Below, piece by piece: positions 37,203 through 45,932 of a stretch of DNA of 64,000 nt; position 1 is the stretch's first letter; each line of letters opens with the position of its first letter. Location: the NCBI GenBank assembly GCA_023666425.1, contig JAMPCA010000005.1, forward strand, positions 53,602 to 117,601, in the 5' to 3' direction. Under the pieces are notes generated by a model. The model saw only the letters and a list, made by a program, of their open reading frames with translations, did no database searches and was not told the origin of the DNA. This DNA is from Muribaculaceae bacterium. GTDB lineage: Bacteria; Bacillota; Clostridia; Lachnospirales; Lachnospiraceae. A program made the translations under genes and the position numbers.

Positions 37203-37420
37203 TAACTGTAGAGGTCGCGCGAGTTATGAGTAACCGGATGGATGTGGCAGCCACAAGGGAAGTCCGGTGGAAGGGACGAGCGCCGAAGGGACCGGCTGCT
37301 GTGCGCCGCTCTCTGGGCATACAGCGAACAGCTGTATGACTGTCACCCGCCAGGGCGGGTGGAGGGCTACCGGTTCTTAGAATGCATGAACCAGCTCTTT
37401 GTGGCTGGTTCTTTTTTTGT
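37203..37420 (+). ncRNA. Lysine riboswitch (L box) with terminator, controlling dapA
   Basis: Conserved lysine-aptamer elements appear in order: AGAGGTCGCGCGAG and TGAGTAACC, GGAAG, GAGCGCCGAAGG, CTGTCACCC, and GGAGGGCTACC, closing a P1 helix with AACTGTAG near the 5' end. Downstream, GAACCAGC (about 37388-37395) pairs with GCTGGTTC (about 37404-37411) before T7, a terminator. GGTTC (37372-37376), part of the 3' P1 strand, can instead pair with GAACC as an antiterminator. Lysine binding should therefore end transcription before dapA. The distance to the dapA start is about 60 nt. Confidence 0.92.
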
Positions 37421-37480
37421 AAAGAGGCCGGGGTTTTCCCGGTGGACGGCATACGAACATACGAAGAGGAGGATGGAAGC

Positions 37481-38374
37481 ATGGCGATTTTTAAGGGTGC
37501 GGGTGTTGCGATTGTGACCCCGATGAAGGAGAACCAGGAGATTTGTTATGAGAAGCTTGAGGAGCTGATTGACTGGCAGATCGGGGAGGGAACAGACGCG
37601 GTCATCATTGCGGGAACGACCGGGGAGAGCTCCACGCTCACGATGGAGGAGCACAGGGACGTGATCCGGGCGGCGGTAGAATTTACAAAGGGACGCGTGC
37701 CGGTGGTGGCGGGCACAGGCTCGAACTGTACACGCACGGCGGTTCAGCTCTCGCAGGAGGCGGAGGAAGCCGGGGTGGACGGTCTGCTCATCGTGACCCC
37801 GTATTACAACAAGGCGAGTCAGGCGGGGCTGGCCGGCCACTACTCCCGGATTGCCGACAGTACGAAGTGTCCGATCATCATGTACAACGTGCCGGGGCGC
37901 ACAGGCTGCAATCTTCTGCCGGAGACGGTGGCGGAGCTGGTGCGGACGAAGCCGAACATTGTAGGGCTTAAGGAAGCCACCGGCAATCTGGCGCAGGCCT
38001 CCCGTACCATGTACCTGACGGACGGCAGGCTGGATCTCTACTCCGGGGAGGACGGGATTGTGCTTCCGCTCCTTTCTATCGGCGCCATCGGCGTGATTTC
38101 CGTGTGGAGCAATGTCGCGCCCGCGAAGGTGCATGATCTGTGCAAAAGCTTCTTTGACGGGAATCTGCAGGATGCGGTGAAGCTGCAGAGGGAAGCGCTG
38201 CCGCTGGTCGATGCGCTCTTTTCCGATGTGAATCCGATTCCGGTAAAGACAGCGATGAACCGCATGGGACTTTCCGTGGGGCCGCTGCGTGCGCCGCTCT
38301 GCCCGATGCAGCCGGATGCGGAAGAAAAACTGGTGAATATTATGAAAGAATACGGGATAGCACTTGCCAAGTAA
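37481..38374 (+). CDS. dapA: 4-hydroxy-tetrahydrodipicolinate synthase
   Basis: A 297-aa aldolase-type enzyme condensing pyruvate and aspartate semialdehyde, the first step of the lysine/diaminopimelate branch and the source of spore dipicolinate. It has GTTGESSTL, the Tyr of MYNVPGRTG, and the Schiff-base Lys of NIVGLKEATG. GAGGAGG lies 8 nt before the ATG at 37481; an open frame from 37382 runs through the riboswitch terminator and is not used. It is followed by dapB after 76 nt. Confidence 0.96.
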   Translation: MAIFKGAGVAIVTPMKENQEICYEKLEELIDWQIGEGTDAVIIAGTTGESSTLTMEEHRDVIRAAVEFTKGRVPVVAGTGSNCTRTAVQLSQEAEEAGVDGLLIVTPYYNKASQAGLAGHYSRIADSTKCPIIMYNVPGRTGCNLLPETVAELVRTKPNIVGLKEATGNLAQASRTMYLTDGRLDLYSGEDGIVLPLLSIGAIGVISVWSNVAPAKVHDLCKSFFDGNLQDAVKLQREALPLVDALFSDVNPIPVKTAMNRMGLSVGPLRAPLCPMQPDAEEKLVNIMKEYGIALAK

Positions 38375-38393
38375 CTGAATAATAGGATAAAAT

Positions 38394-38424
38394 GAAGTCG
38401 TCTACATTTGCTGTGGACGACTTC
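38394..38424 (+). promoter_or_regulatory. Hairpin between dapA and dapB
   Basis: GAAGTCGTC (38394-38402) pairs perfectly with GACGACTTC (38416-38424), extendable by three pairs inward. No T tract follows, so it looks like an intercistronic mRNA-stability or processing structure and not a full terminator. Confidence 0.55.
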
Positions 38425-38450
38425 TGACAATTACGAGGAGGAAAAGAAGC

Positions 38451-39215
38451 ATGACAAGAGCGATCATACATGGCTGCAATGGCAAAATGGGTCAGTGCAT
38501 CACCGGAATCTGTAAGGAGGATGAGGATATCGGGATCGTTGCGGGCATTGACGCCTGTGACGGCGTGCAGAACGAATATCCGGTTTTTAAAAGCCTTTTG
38601 GACTGTACGCAGGAGGCGGATGTGATCATTGACTTTTCTACCGCGAAGGCGGTGGACGGCCTGCTGGACTATTGCGTGGACAGGCAGATCCCGGTAGTGC
38701 TGTGTACGACGGGGCTTTCGGAGGAGCAGCTGAAAAAAGTGGAGGAGGCATATGCGAAGGTGGCCGTGCTAAAATCGGCGAACATGTCTCTGGGTATCAA
38801 CACGCTGCTGGAACTCCTGAAAAAGGCGGCCTTAGTGTTCGCGCCCGCAGGATTTGACATGGAGATCGTGGAGCGGCACCACAACCAGAAGCTGGACGCT
38901 CCCAGCGGCACGGCGCTGGCGCTGGCGGATTCCATGAACGAGGCTCTGGACAATGCGTACTCCTACACCTACGACCGCAGCAAGGAGCGGAGAAAGAGGG
39001 ATGCATACGAGATTGGCATTTCCGCCGTGCGGGGAGGCAATATCGTGGGCGAGCACGAGGTGATTTTTGCGGGACTGGACGAGGTGATCGAGTTCAGACA
39101 CACGGCATATTCCAAGGCGGTTTTTGCCAAGGGTGCGGTGGAGGCGGCGAAGTACTTAAAGGGAAAGCCCGCGGGACATTATGACATGGCGGATGTGATT
39201 GCCAATAAAGGCTGA
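38451..39215 (+). CDS. dapB: 4-hydroxy-tetrahydrodipicolinate reductase
   Basis: A 254-aa NAD(P)H-dependent reductase, the second step of the diaminopimelate pathway. The N-terminal IHGCNGKMG is the nucleotide-binding loop; the catalytic region is ERHHNQKLDAPSGTAL; GEHEVIFAG and HTAYSK lie near the C-terminus. GAGGAGG precedes the ATG. It is in one unit with dapA under the lysine riboswitch. Confidence 0.96.
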   Translation: MTRAIIHGCNGKMGQCITGICKEDEDIGIVAGIDACDGVQNEYPVFKSLLDCTQEADVIIDFSTAKAVDGLLDYCVDRQIPVVLCTTGLSEEQLKKVEEAYAKVAVLKSANMSLGINTLLELLKKAALVFAPAGFDMEIVERHHNQKLDAPSGTALALADSMNEALDNAYSYTYDRSKERRKRDAYEIGISAVRGGNIVGEHEVIFAGLDEVIEFRHTAYSKAVFAKGAVEAAKYLKGKPAGHYDMADVIANKG

Positions 39216-39222
39216 GGAAGTG

Positions 39223-39244
39223 CCGGGGAAGCGAAGTTCCCCGG
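39223..39244 (+). terminator. Hairpin after dapB
   Basis: CCGGGGAA and TTCCCCGG close a 6-nt loop. TATAAAAG follows instead of a T tract, so termination may be partial and allow read-through into the protease gene. Confidence 0.5.
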
Positions 39245-39268
39245 TATAAAAGAGAAGGAGAGTGCATT

Positions 39269-41137
39269 ATGAAAAGAAACGGTAAAATAGCAGTGCTGCT
39301 TACGGCTGCCATGGCAGTGGGACTGACGCCCCGGACGGCTTTTGCGGCGACAGGGGAGGCGTGGCAGGAGGAAATCGTATTTGAAGCGCCTTCCATGGCG
39401 GAGACGGCGGGCGCATACCGCAGCGGATACATCGCCCTGAACAGAGAGGTGCCGGAGCTAAGCTCTGCGGACGGCAGGCTGCGGGCGGGAGCTGTCCCCA
39501 GCGCCTATATGAATGACATCAGCGCGCTGTCGGCCAGATATCCGGCGACGAAAGAGCAGAAATACAATGACTGTTGGGCCTTTTCCGCAGTGGGGCTCGC
39601 GGAATTTGACATGATTACGGACAACCAGACCGTGGATAAGACGGTGGACTACAGCGAGCTGCAGCTCTCCTATTTTACCTACAACCATATGGAAGATCCG
39701 CTCGAGGGCACCTACGGGGATACGATAAAGATTCTGGGAAATTACCTCTCCTTTGGCGGGAATCTTGACAGCGCGGCGCGCACCCTCCTGCAGTGGCAGG
39801 GGCTTGCGGACGAGGCGTCGATTCCCTACTCGGAAGCGTCTGCCTCCAAAAAGCTGACGGCGTCGGACGCCTATGATAAGAATGTGGTGCATCTGCAGAA
39901 TGTGTATTGCCTGAATATCCGAAAGAATCCCACAGAGGTGAAGCAGGAGATTATGAAGCATGGAGCCGCGGGAATTGGCTACTATGCGGGAGACAACGCC
40001 ACCGAGGAGAAGCAGTATATATCCGCCGGCAGCTATCTTGGGAGAACGGTGCCGACCTTCTATTGCAGTAAGACGGGTATGTCGCCCAACCATGCGGTCA
40101 ATGTCGTTGGCTGGGACGATGATTTTCCGGCGGGGAATTTTTCGACGACGCCGCCGGGGAACGGCGCGTGGCTCGTGCGCAACAGCTGGGTGAGTTCCAG
40201 CGACTACAGCGCGAATACCAGCAGTTATTTCTGGCTTTCCTACTACGATGCGACGCTGGAGGAGGCCGCATGGATCTACGATTTTGCGGAAGCAGACGAC
40301 TACGATTATAATTACCAGTACGACGGCGGAATTCTCTGCTACGATGGCTACCGGGATTCCGGCTTTGATGCGTTTGCGAATGTATTTCAGGTGAAGGGGG
40401 AGAGCAACGAACAGCTGGAGGCGGTATCCCTCTCCCTGATGTATGAGGCGAATATGCCCTACACCATCAAGGTGTACACGAATTTAAGGAGCGGTTCAAA
40501 ACCCCGCAGCGGCTATCTGGCGGCGAAAGTTTCCGGCAAAACCAGCTATGCGGGCGTGTATACGGTTCCGCTGGAAAAGCCCGTCTCTCTGGCAAAGGGG
40601 ACAAAATACTCCGTCGTGATCGAGCTGGGGAAGAAAAAATCCAGCATCGACGTGGAGTGCGCCGACAACTATCTGGATTATTCGGCGAAGGTCTATATTG
40701 AGCCGGAGCAGAGCTATGCGCTCTACAAGGGCGCGTGGAGGGATATGGAGAATCTGAGCGACCAGTACCGCACCGGCAACTGGTGCATCAAGGCCTACAC
40801 GGGCAGCCTGCCGGGAACGGCGCTGCCAAAGACCCAGTCGCTTAAAAAGAAGTCGGCGGCGAAGAAGAGCATCACGCTCAAGTGGGGTAAGGTATCCGGC
40901 GCGGACGGCTATGAGATTTTCCGGGCGACCAGCAAAAACGGCGTTTACAAGAAAGTCGCCACTGTGAAATCCGGCAGTAAGACCAGCTACAAAAACAGCG
41001 GTCTGTCAAAAAATAAGACTTACTATTACCGGGTGCGGGCGTACAGGAAGAACACCGTGACGGACGGGGACTCTTCGTATACGACCACAACCGTCGGAAA
41101 AATGTCTGACGTGGCGGCGGTTAAGACCAGTAAATGA
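39269..41137 (+). CDS. Secreted papain-like (C1) cysteine protease
   Basis: A 622-aa exported protein with signal peptide (about 1-27, ending AFAAT). A papain-type catalytic domain spans about 70-350. The oxyanion Gln and catalytic Cys are in EQKYNDCWAFSAVG, the His in SPNHAVNVVGWDDD, and the Asn in WLVRNSWV. A beta-rich lectin-like domain follows (about 360-510), then a Lys-rich linker and a fibronectin III domain (about 530-620, ITLKWGKVSGADGYEIFR). No cell-wall anchor is seen. A similar layout occurs in other gut clostridia. It sits between dapB and pyrC and may belong to either transcript. Confidence 0.9.
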   Translation: MKRNGKIAVLLTAAMAVGLTPRTAFAATGEAWQEEIVFEAPSMAETAGAYRSGYIALNREVPELSSADGRLRAGAVPSAYMNDISALSARYPATKEQKYNDCWAFSAVGLAEFDMITDNQTVDKTVDYSELQLSYFTYNHMEDPLEGTYGDTIKILGNYLSFGGNLDSAARTLLQWQGLADEASIPYSEASASKKLTASDAYDKNVVHLQNVYCLNIRKNPTEVKQEIMKHGAAGIGYYAGDNATEEKQYISAGSYLGRTVPTFYCSKTGMSPNHAVNVVGWDDDFPAGNFSTTPPGNGAWLVRNSWVSSSDYSANTSSYFWLSYYDATLEEAAWIYDFAEADDYDYNYQYDGGILCYDGYRDSGFDAFANVFQVKGESNEQLEAVSLSLMYEANMPYTIKVYTNLRSGSKPRSGYLAAKVSGKTSYAGVYTVPLEKPVSLAKGTKYSVVIELGKKKSSIDVECADNYLDYSAKVYIEPEQSYALYKGAWRDMENLSDQYRTGNWCIKAYTGSLPGTALPKTQSLKKKSAAKKSITLKWGKVSGADGYEIFRATSKNGVYKKVATVKSGSKTSYKNSGLSKNKTYYYRVRAYRKNTVTDGDSSYTTTTVGKMSDVAAVKTSK

Positions 41138-41152
41138 TCGTGAGGAATGGAT

Positions 41153-42484
41153 ATGACAATACGGATTCAGGGCGGCAGGGTGATCAATCCTGCCACGCAG
41201 ATGGACGAGAATGCCGACGTCTACATTGAGGACGGCATAGTAGCAGGGATTGGGAGTATTGAAAAAGAAGCGGACTGTGTGATCGACGCAAAAGGCTGCT
41301 ATGTGATGCCCGGTTTTATTGATATGCATGTACATTTCCGCGATCCGGGCTATGTGGAGAAAGAGGATATTTTCACCGGGATGCAGGCGGCCGCCCACGG
41401 GGGCTACACCACGGTGCTCGCCATGCCCAATACCCGCCCGGTGGCGGACAACGTGGACGTGGTAAATTATGTGCACCGCAAGGCCGCTTCCGCAAACTGT
41501 ATCCATGTGCTTCAGGTGGGCGCTGTCACAAAGGGGCAGATGGGAAAGGAACTCGCCGATATAGCGGGGATGGCGGCGGCCGGAATCCCGGCGATCAGCG
41601 AAGATGGCAAGTCTGTCATGGACGCGCAGGTATACCGGGAGGGGATGCTCATGGCGGCAGCGTGCGGCATTCCGGTGCTCGCCCACTGTGAGGATATCCA
41701 TCTGGTGAACCATGGCGTGATGAATGCGGACGATAAGGCGAAGGAGCTGGGGATGCCGGGGATTACGAACTCGGTGGAGGACGTGATCATCGCGAGGGAT
41801 ATCATGCTCAGCCGGGACACGGGAGCGCAGCTGCATCTGTGCCACTGTTCGACCGAGAACTCGGTGTGGATGGTGCGCCTGGCGAAAGAGCACGGACTCA
41901 CCGTCTCGGCAGAGGTATGCCCCCACCATTTTACCCTGACCTCTGCGGATATTACAGAGTATGTGCCTACGATTGAGGCAGGGATCCTGATTCCGCAGGA
42001 TACGGATGCGGACACGAATTTTAAGATGAACCCGCCCCTGCGGACAAAGCGGGACGTGGAGGCGCTGCGGGAAGGCTTAAGGGACGGCACGATGGAGGTC
42101 ATTGCGACCGACCATGCGCCCCACACGTTTGCGGAAAAGAATACCTCCATGAAAAAGGCGCCCTTCGGCATCGTGGGACTGGAGACGGCGGCATGTCTGA
42201 CCCACACGGAGCTGGTGCTGGGAGGATATCTGACCCCGATGCAGATGGCGGAGAAAATGAGCTATAACCCGGCGCGGATCTTAGGCCTCGACAGAGGCGA
42301 CATTCAGCCCGGAAAAGAAGCGGATCTCGTAATTTTTGACCCGGAGGAGACTTACCGGATCGACAAAAATACTTTCGCCTCCAAGGGGCGCAATACGCCC
42401 TTTCATGGCAGGGAGGTGACGGGGCGCGTAAAATGTACGGTCTGCGGCGGAAGAATTGTGTTTGAGGAGAAGAAGAATGATTGA
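41153..42484 (+). CDS. pyrC: Dihydroorotase
   Basis: A 443-aa zinc amidohydrolase closing carbamoyl-aspartate to dihydroorotate. Zinc ligands are the His pair in GFIDMHVHFRDPGY; the lower signature is ATDHAPHTFAEKN. Further ligands lie in ILAHCEDIHL-like and LCHCST segments. GAGGA precedes the ATG at 41153; one at 41147 is possible. It is the first gene of the run pyrC-pyrF-cyclase-pyrK-pyrD and overlaps pyrF by 8 nt. Confidence 0.95.
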   Translation: MTIRIQGGRVINPATQMDENADVYIEDGIVAGIGSIEKEADCVIDAKGCYVMPGFIDMHVHFRDPGYVEKEDIFTGMQAAAHGGYTTVLAMPNTRPVADNVDVVNYVHRKAASANCIHVLQVGAVTKGQMGKELADIAGMAAAGIPAISEDGKSVMDAQVYREGMLMAAACGIPVLAHCEDIHLVNHGVMNADDKAKELGMPGITNSVEDVIIARDIMLSRDTGAQLHLCHCSTENSVWMVRLAKEHGLTVSAEVCPHHFTLTSADITEYVPTIEAGILIPQDTDADTNFKMNPPLRTKRDVEALREGLRDGTMEVIATDHAPHTFAEKNTSMKKAPFGIVGLETAACLTHTELVLGGYLTPMQMAEKMSYNPARILGLDRGDIQPGKEADLVIFDPEETYRIDKNTFASKGRNTPFHGREVTGRVKCTVCGGRIVFEEKKND

Positions 42485-43409
42485 TGCGTTAATTGAAAAA
42501 ATCAAAAAGACGAACGCCCCCATCGTGGTGGGGCTTGACCCGATGCTGGACTATGTGCCCGGGCATATCAGACAAGCGGCCTTTGGGCAGCTCGGAGAGA
42601 CGCCGGAGGGAGCCGCGGAGGCCGTCTGGCAGTTCAATAAGGCAATCGTGGACGCCACCTGCGACCTGATTCCGGCGGTGAAGCCGCAGATTGCGATGTA
42701 TGAGCAGTTTGGCGTGGCGGGCGTGGCGGCTTTTAAAAAGACTGTGGACTATTGCCACGAAAAGGGGCTGCTCGTGATCGGCGATGTGAAGCGTGGCGAC
42801 ATCGGCTCTACCTCCGCGGCCTACGCGGCGGGACACCTGGGGACGGTGCAGATTGGAGAAACGTTCTGCGCAGGTTTTGACGAGGATTTTGCAACGGTGA
42901 ATCCGTATCTCGGAAGCGACGGGGTTAAGCCCTTTATAGAGGTGTGCAGGGAGCACAAAAAGGGAATCTTTGTGCTGGTCAAGACCTCGAATCCCTCCAG
43001 CGGCGAGCTGCAGGACCGCCTGATCGACGGGAAGCCCTTGTACGGGCATGTGGGTGAGATGGTGGCAGAATGGGCGGATGGCTGTATGGGGAATTCCTAC
43101 AGCTATGTGGGCGCGGTTGTGGGCGCGACGTACCCGGAGCAGGGGAAGCTTCTGCGGGAGGTGATGCCGAAGAGCTTTATTCTCGTCCCGGGCTACGGGG
43201 CGCAGGGCGGCACGGGTGCGGATCTTGCGCACTTTTTCAATGCGGACGGACTTGGGGCGATTGTGAACTCCTCCCGGGGAATTATCGCGGCTTACAGGCA
43301 GGAGAAGTACAGGGAGCAGGGGATTGCGCCGGAGAATTTTGCGGATGCATCCCGGCTTGCCGTGCTTGATATGATTGCAGATATCCGGGGAGCGCTGGAA
43401 CAGAGGTAG
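42477..43409 (+). CDS. pyrF: Orotidine 5'-phosphate decarboxylase (type 2)
   Basis: A 310-aa enzyme converting OMP to UMP. It belongs to the longer PyrF subfamily: NAPIVVGLDPMLDYVP, PAVKPQIAMYEQFG, the catalytic Lys/Asp set DVKRGDIGSTS, and VPGYGAQGG. The start overlaps the pyrC end, and AGGAGA lies upstream. The diguanylate cyclase gene begins 7 nt after the stop. Confidence 0.95.
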   Translation: MIDALIEKIKKTNAPIVVGLDPMLDYVPGHIRQAAFGQLGETPEGAAEAVWQFNKAIVDATCDLIPAVKPQIAMYEQFGVAGVAAFKKTVDYCHEKGLLVIGDVKRGDIGSTSAAYAAGHLGTVQIGETFCAGFDEDFATVNPYLGSDGVKPFIEVCREHKKGIFVLVKTSNPSSGELQDRLIDGKPLYGHVGEMVAEWADGCMGNSYSYVGAVVGATYPEQGKLLREVMPKSFILVPGYGAQGGTGADLAHFFNADGLGAIVNSSRGIIAAYRQEKYREQGIAPENFADASRLAVLDMIADIRGALEQR

Positions 43410-43416
43410 AAGCGTT

Positions 43417-45117
43417 ATGCATGAAAGAGAAGGCATTTTAAGAAAGGGAATACACACAGGCTATCTGCTGCTTCTGGCGGGGATGCTGCTCATACTGACG
43501 CTGATCGTGCTTACCAGGGGAAGCGATAACCTGATTCGTTTTGAGGAGCAGTACCAGACCATCGACGGGGCATGGACGCTGGATTCAGAAGGGAGACAGA
43601 GCGCAGATCTGTCCCAGCTTGGAAGCTATATGGATGCAGACGCCGGACAGTTGTCCATCTATTACCGGCTTTCTGCCGCCACAGAGAATACCAGCCTTAT
43701 CTACCGCACGAAGGATGTCTATACAAGGCTGATTCTGGACGGCGAGCTTATCTATGAGACAAAGGTGCCGGACTCTTCCTTTTACAACCGTTCGCCGGGA
43801 AATCTCTGGAATATAGTGGGGCTTTCCGCAGCGGCTCCGGGAGCGGTCATAGAGGTGCAGATTATCCCTGCCTACGATACAAAGGCGGTGGTGATGGACA
43901 GTACATACCTCGGGAGCGCTACCGCGGTCATCACGCATCTGATCCGCAGTAAGGCAGGGGCAGTCTTTATCAGTTTTTTGATGGTTCTGATCGGACTGAT
44001 TATGATCGTGGTGAACCTGATCACACAGAGGAATATAAAGGACCGGAATTTTGGCGATTCCTTCCTGGGGATCTACGCGGTGATCACCGGTTTCTGGAGC
44101 CTTTTGGAAACCAATATCGTACAGCTTCTGATCCGGGATATGCGTATCATACAGACGGCCGACAACATGGTTATGATTGTGGGGATCATGCCGTTGCTGA
44201 TCTATCTCGATTACGAATACCATATTTTGGATTACATTGTTACCCGGTGCATCTGCATCGTGGATATGGGATACATACTGTTTTGTGTCGTGATGCAGCT
44301 TACAGGCGTCAGGGATTTTCACAGCTATCTGGCAGTCTCCCAGCTGTTTACCACCGTCGGAAGCCTGACGGTCTTAGCGTGGGTTCTAAGGGAGTGCAGG
44401 CAGCAGTGGAAGGAGAACCACCGCATAAAAGCCGGGCTGGTGCTAAAGCTTGCGGGCATAACCTGCCTGATGCTGATCTCCATTGTGATCGTGTACCAGT
44501 ATACAAAGGAGGATGTGGCGGACCGGGCGCAGTGGATGCGCATCGGCATGTTTGTCTTTATTGTCTGCTTCTGTGCGGGCAGTCTGATGAGAACCTACCG
44601 CTTTATCGCCAACGGCCTGCGGTATGACATTGTCAAAAATCTGGCCTATCAGGACGGACTGACGCTGCTCGGAAACCGTACCGCCTATCTGGAGCAGCTG
44701 GACAGGTATGCGCAGGAGAGCCTGCCGCTGCTGGGAATTGTTTTTATGGACATCAATAACCTGAAAACAGTCAACGACCGTTTCGGACACGACGAGGGGG
44801 ACGAGCTGATTAAGGCGGCGGCGGAGATCATAAGGGACAGCTTTGGACAGGTGGGAAAGACCTACCGGATTGGCGGGGACGAGTTCTGCGCGCTGATTGA
44901 GGATCAGGAGCCGGATAAACTCTACAAAGAGGCACTGGAGACTTTTCAAAGGCAGATTGCAGAGGCGAACCATGGGCGCGGGAATCATGTCCGCATACAG
45001 ATTGCACAGGGCTTTGCCCTCTGTGAGAACGCCACCATGGAGAAGCTCGAGGCGGCGGTCTCTGCGGCGGATCAGGCGATGTATGTGGACAAGGCGAGAC
45101 AGAAGGGAGCCGGATAA
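43417..45117 (+). CDS. Membrane diguanylate cyclase inside the pyrimidine operon
   Basis: A 566-aa c-di-GMP synthase. One membrane helix (about 12-30) is followed by an extracellular beta-rich region (about 35-185), seven hydrophobic helices (about 188-400, a 7TMR-DISM-like arrangement), and a GGDEF domain (about 405-560) with an intact RIGGDEFCAL signature, DINNLKTVNDRFGH metal/substrate residues and GFALCENATM. A typical RxxD inhibitory site is not evident. It starts 7 nt after pyrF and its TAA shares a base with the pyrK ATG (TAATG), so it is transcribed and translated with the pyr genes. Confidence 0.9.
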   Translation: MHEREGILRKGIHTGYLLLLAGMLLILTLIVLTRGSDNLIRFEEQYQTIDGAWTLDSEGRQSADLSQLGSYMDADAGQLSIYYRLSAATENTSLIYRTKDVYTRLILDGELIYETKVPDSSFYNRSPGNLWNIVGLSAAAPGAVIEVQIIPAYDTKAVVMDSTYLGSATAVITHLIRSKAGAVFISFLMVLIGLIMIVVNLITQRNIKDRNFGDSFLGIYAVITGFWSLLETNIVQLLIRDMRIIQTADNMVMIVGIMPLLIYLDYEYHILDYIVTRCICIVDMGYILFCVVMQLTGVRDFHSYLAVSQLFTTVGSLTVLAWVLRECRQQWKENHRIKAGLVLKLAGITCLMLISIVIVYQYTKEDVADRAQWMRIGMFVFIVCFCAGSLMRTYRFIANGLRYDIVKNLAYQDGLTLLGNRTAYLEQLDRYAQESLPLLGIVFMDINNLKTVNDRFGHDEGDELIKAAAEIIRDSFGQVGKTYRIGGDEFCALIEDQEPDKLYKEALETFQRQIAEANHGRGNHVRIQIAQGFALCENATMEKLEAAVSAADQAMYVDKARQKGAG

Positions 45118-45932
45118 TGGATAAAAAGATGCTGTGGGCAAAAGTGCTCTCCCAGAGAGCTGTTGCCGACCGGATTTACGACATGGTGCTGGAAGCACCG
45201 GAGATTGCGGCTGTGGCAAAGGCAGGGCAGTTTGTTTCTCTGTACTGTGCCGATAAGAGCAGGCTTTTGCCGAGACCCATCAGTCTGTGCGGAATCGACC
45301 GGGAGGCGGGGACGCTGCGGCTTTTGTACCGGGTGACGGGAACCGGCACGGGGACGGAGGAGTTTTCCCGGCTGGACGCGCAGGATAGGATTAAAATCAT
45401 GGGTCCCCTGGGAAACGGCTTTACGGTCTTACCCGGGAAGCGCGCCCTGCTTATCGGCGGGGGGATTGGCGTGCCGCCGATGCTGCAGCTTGCGAAGGAT
45501 ATCCGCGCAGGCGTGGCGCCGGGGCTTTTAGGCGCACAGGCGCATACAGAGTTTTCCATGGTCATGGGCTACCGGGACGCTGGGACTTTTCTGCTGGATG
45601 AATTTTCAGGGCAGGGGGAATGTCTTGTGGCGACGGAGGACGGAAGCGTCGGCACAAAGGGAAATGTGCTGGATGTGCTTAAGGAGAGAGGGATTTTGGC
45701 GGAGGTCATCTACGCCTGCGGCCCCATGCCGATGCTGCGCGCCATAAAGGCGTATGCCATGGAGCGCGGTATCGCCTGCTACATTTCCATGGAGGAGCGG
45801 ATGGCGTGTGGAATCGGCGCATGTCTGGCGTGCGTGTGCGCTTCCGCAGAGAAGGACACGCACACAAATGTGCACAACAAGCGGATCTGTAAGGAGGGGC
45901 CGGTGTTTGATGCGAGGGAGGTAGAGCTGTGA
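45117..45932 (+). CDS. pyrK: Dihydroorotate dehydrogenase electron transfer subunit
   Basis: A 271-aa FAD and [2Fe-2S] protein that passes electrons from PyrD to NAD+. FAD-binding LLPRPISLCGID, NAD region LLIGGGIGVPPMLQLA and YACGPMPMLRA, and the iron-sulfur Cys set in MACGIGACLACVC plus a later ICKEG. The start overlaps the cyclase stop, and its own stop overlaps the pyrD GTG start. Confidence 0.95.
   Translation: MDKKMLWAKVLSQRAVADRIYDMVLEAPEIAAVAKAGQFVSLYCADKSRLLPRPISLCGIDREAGTLRLLYRVTGTGTGTEEFSRLDAQDRIKIMGPLGNGFTVLPGKRALLIGGGIGVPPMLQLAKDIRAGVAPGLLGAQAHTEFSMVMGYRDAGTFLLDEFSGQGECLVATEDGSVGTKGNVLDVLKERGILAEVIYACGPMPMLRAIKAYAMERGIACYISMEERMACGIGACLACVCASAEKDTHTNVHNKRICKEGPVFDAREVEL

Noticed and set aside
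37382..37480. Extended dapA start inside the riboswitch
   Set aside because: The frame runs through the terminator hairpin; the ATG at 37481 has a strong ribosome site and matches family length.
41100..41152. PyrR attenuator upstream of pyrC
   Set aside because: The gap between the protease stop and pyrC is only 15 nt and holds no stem-loop.
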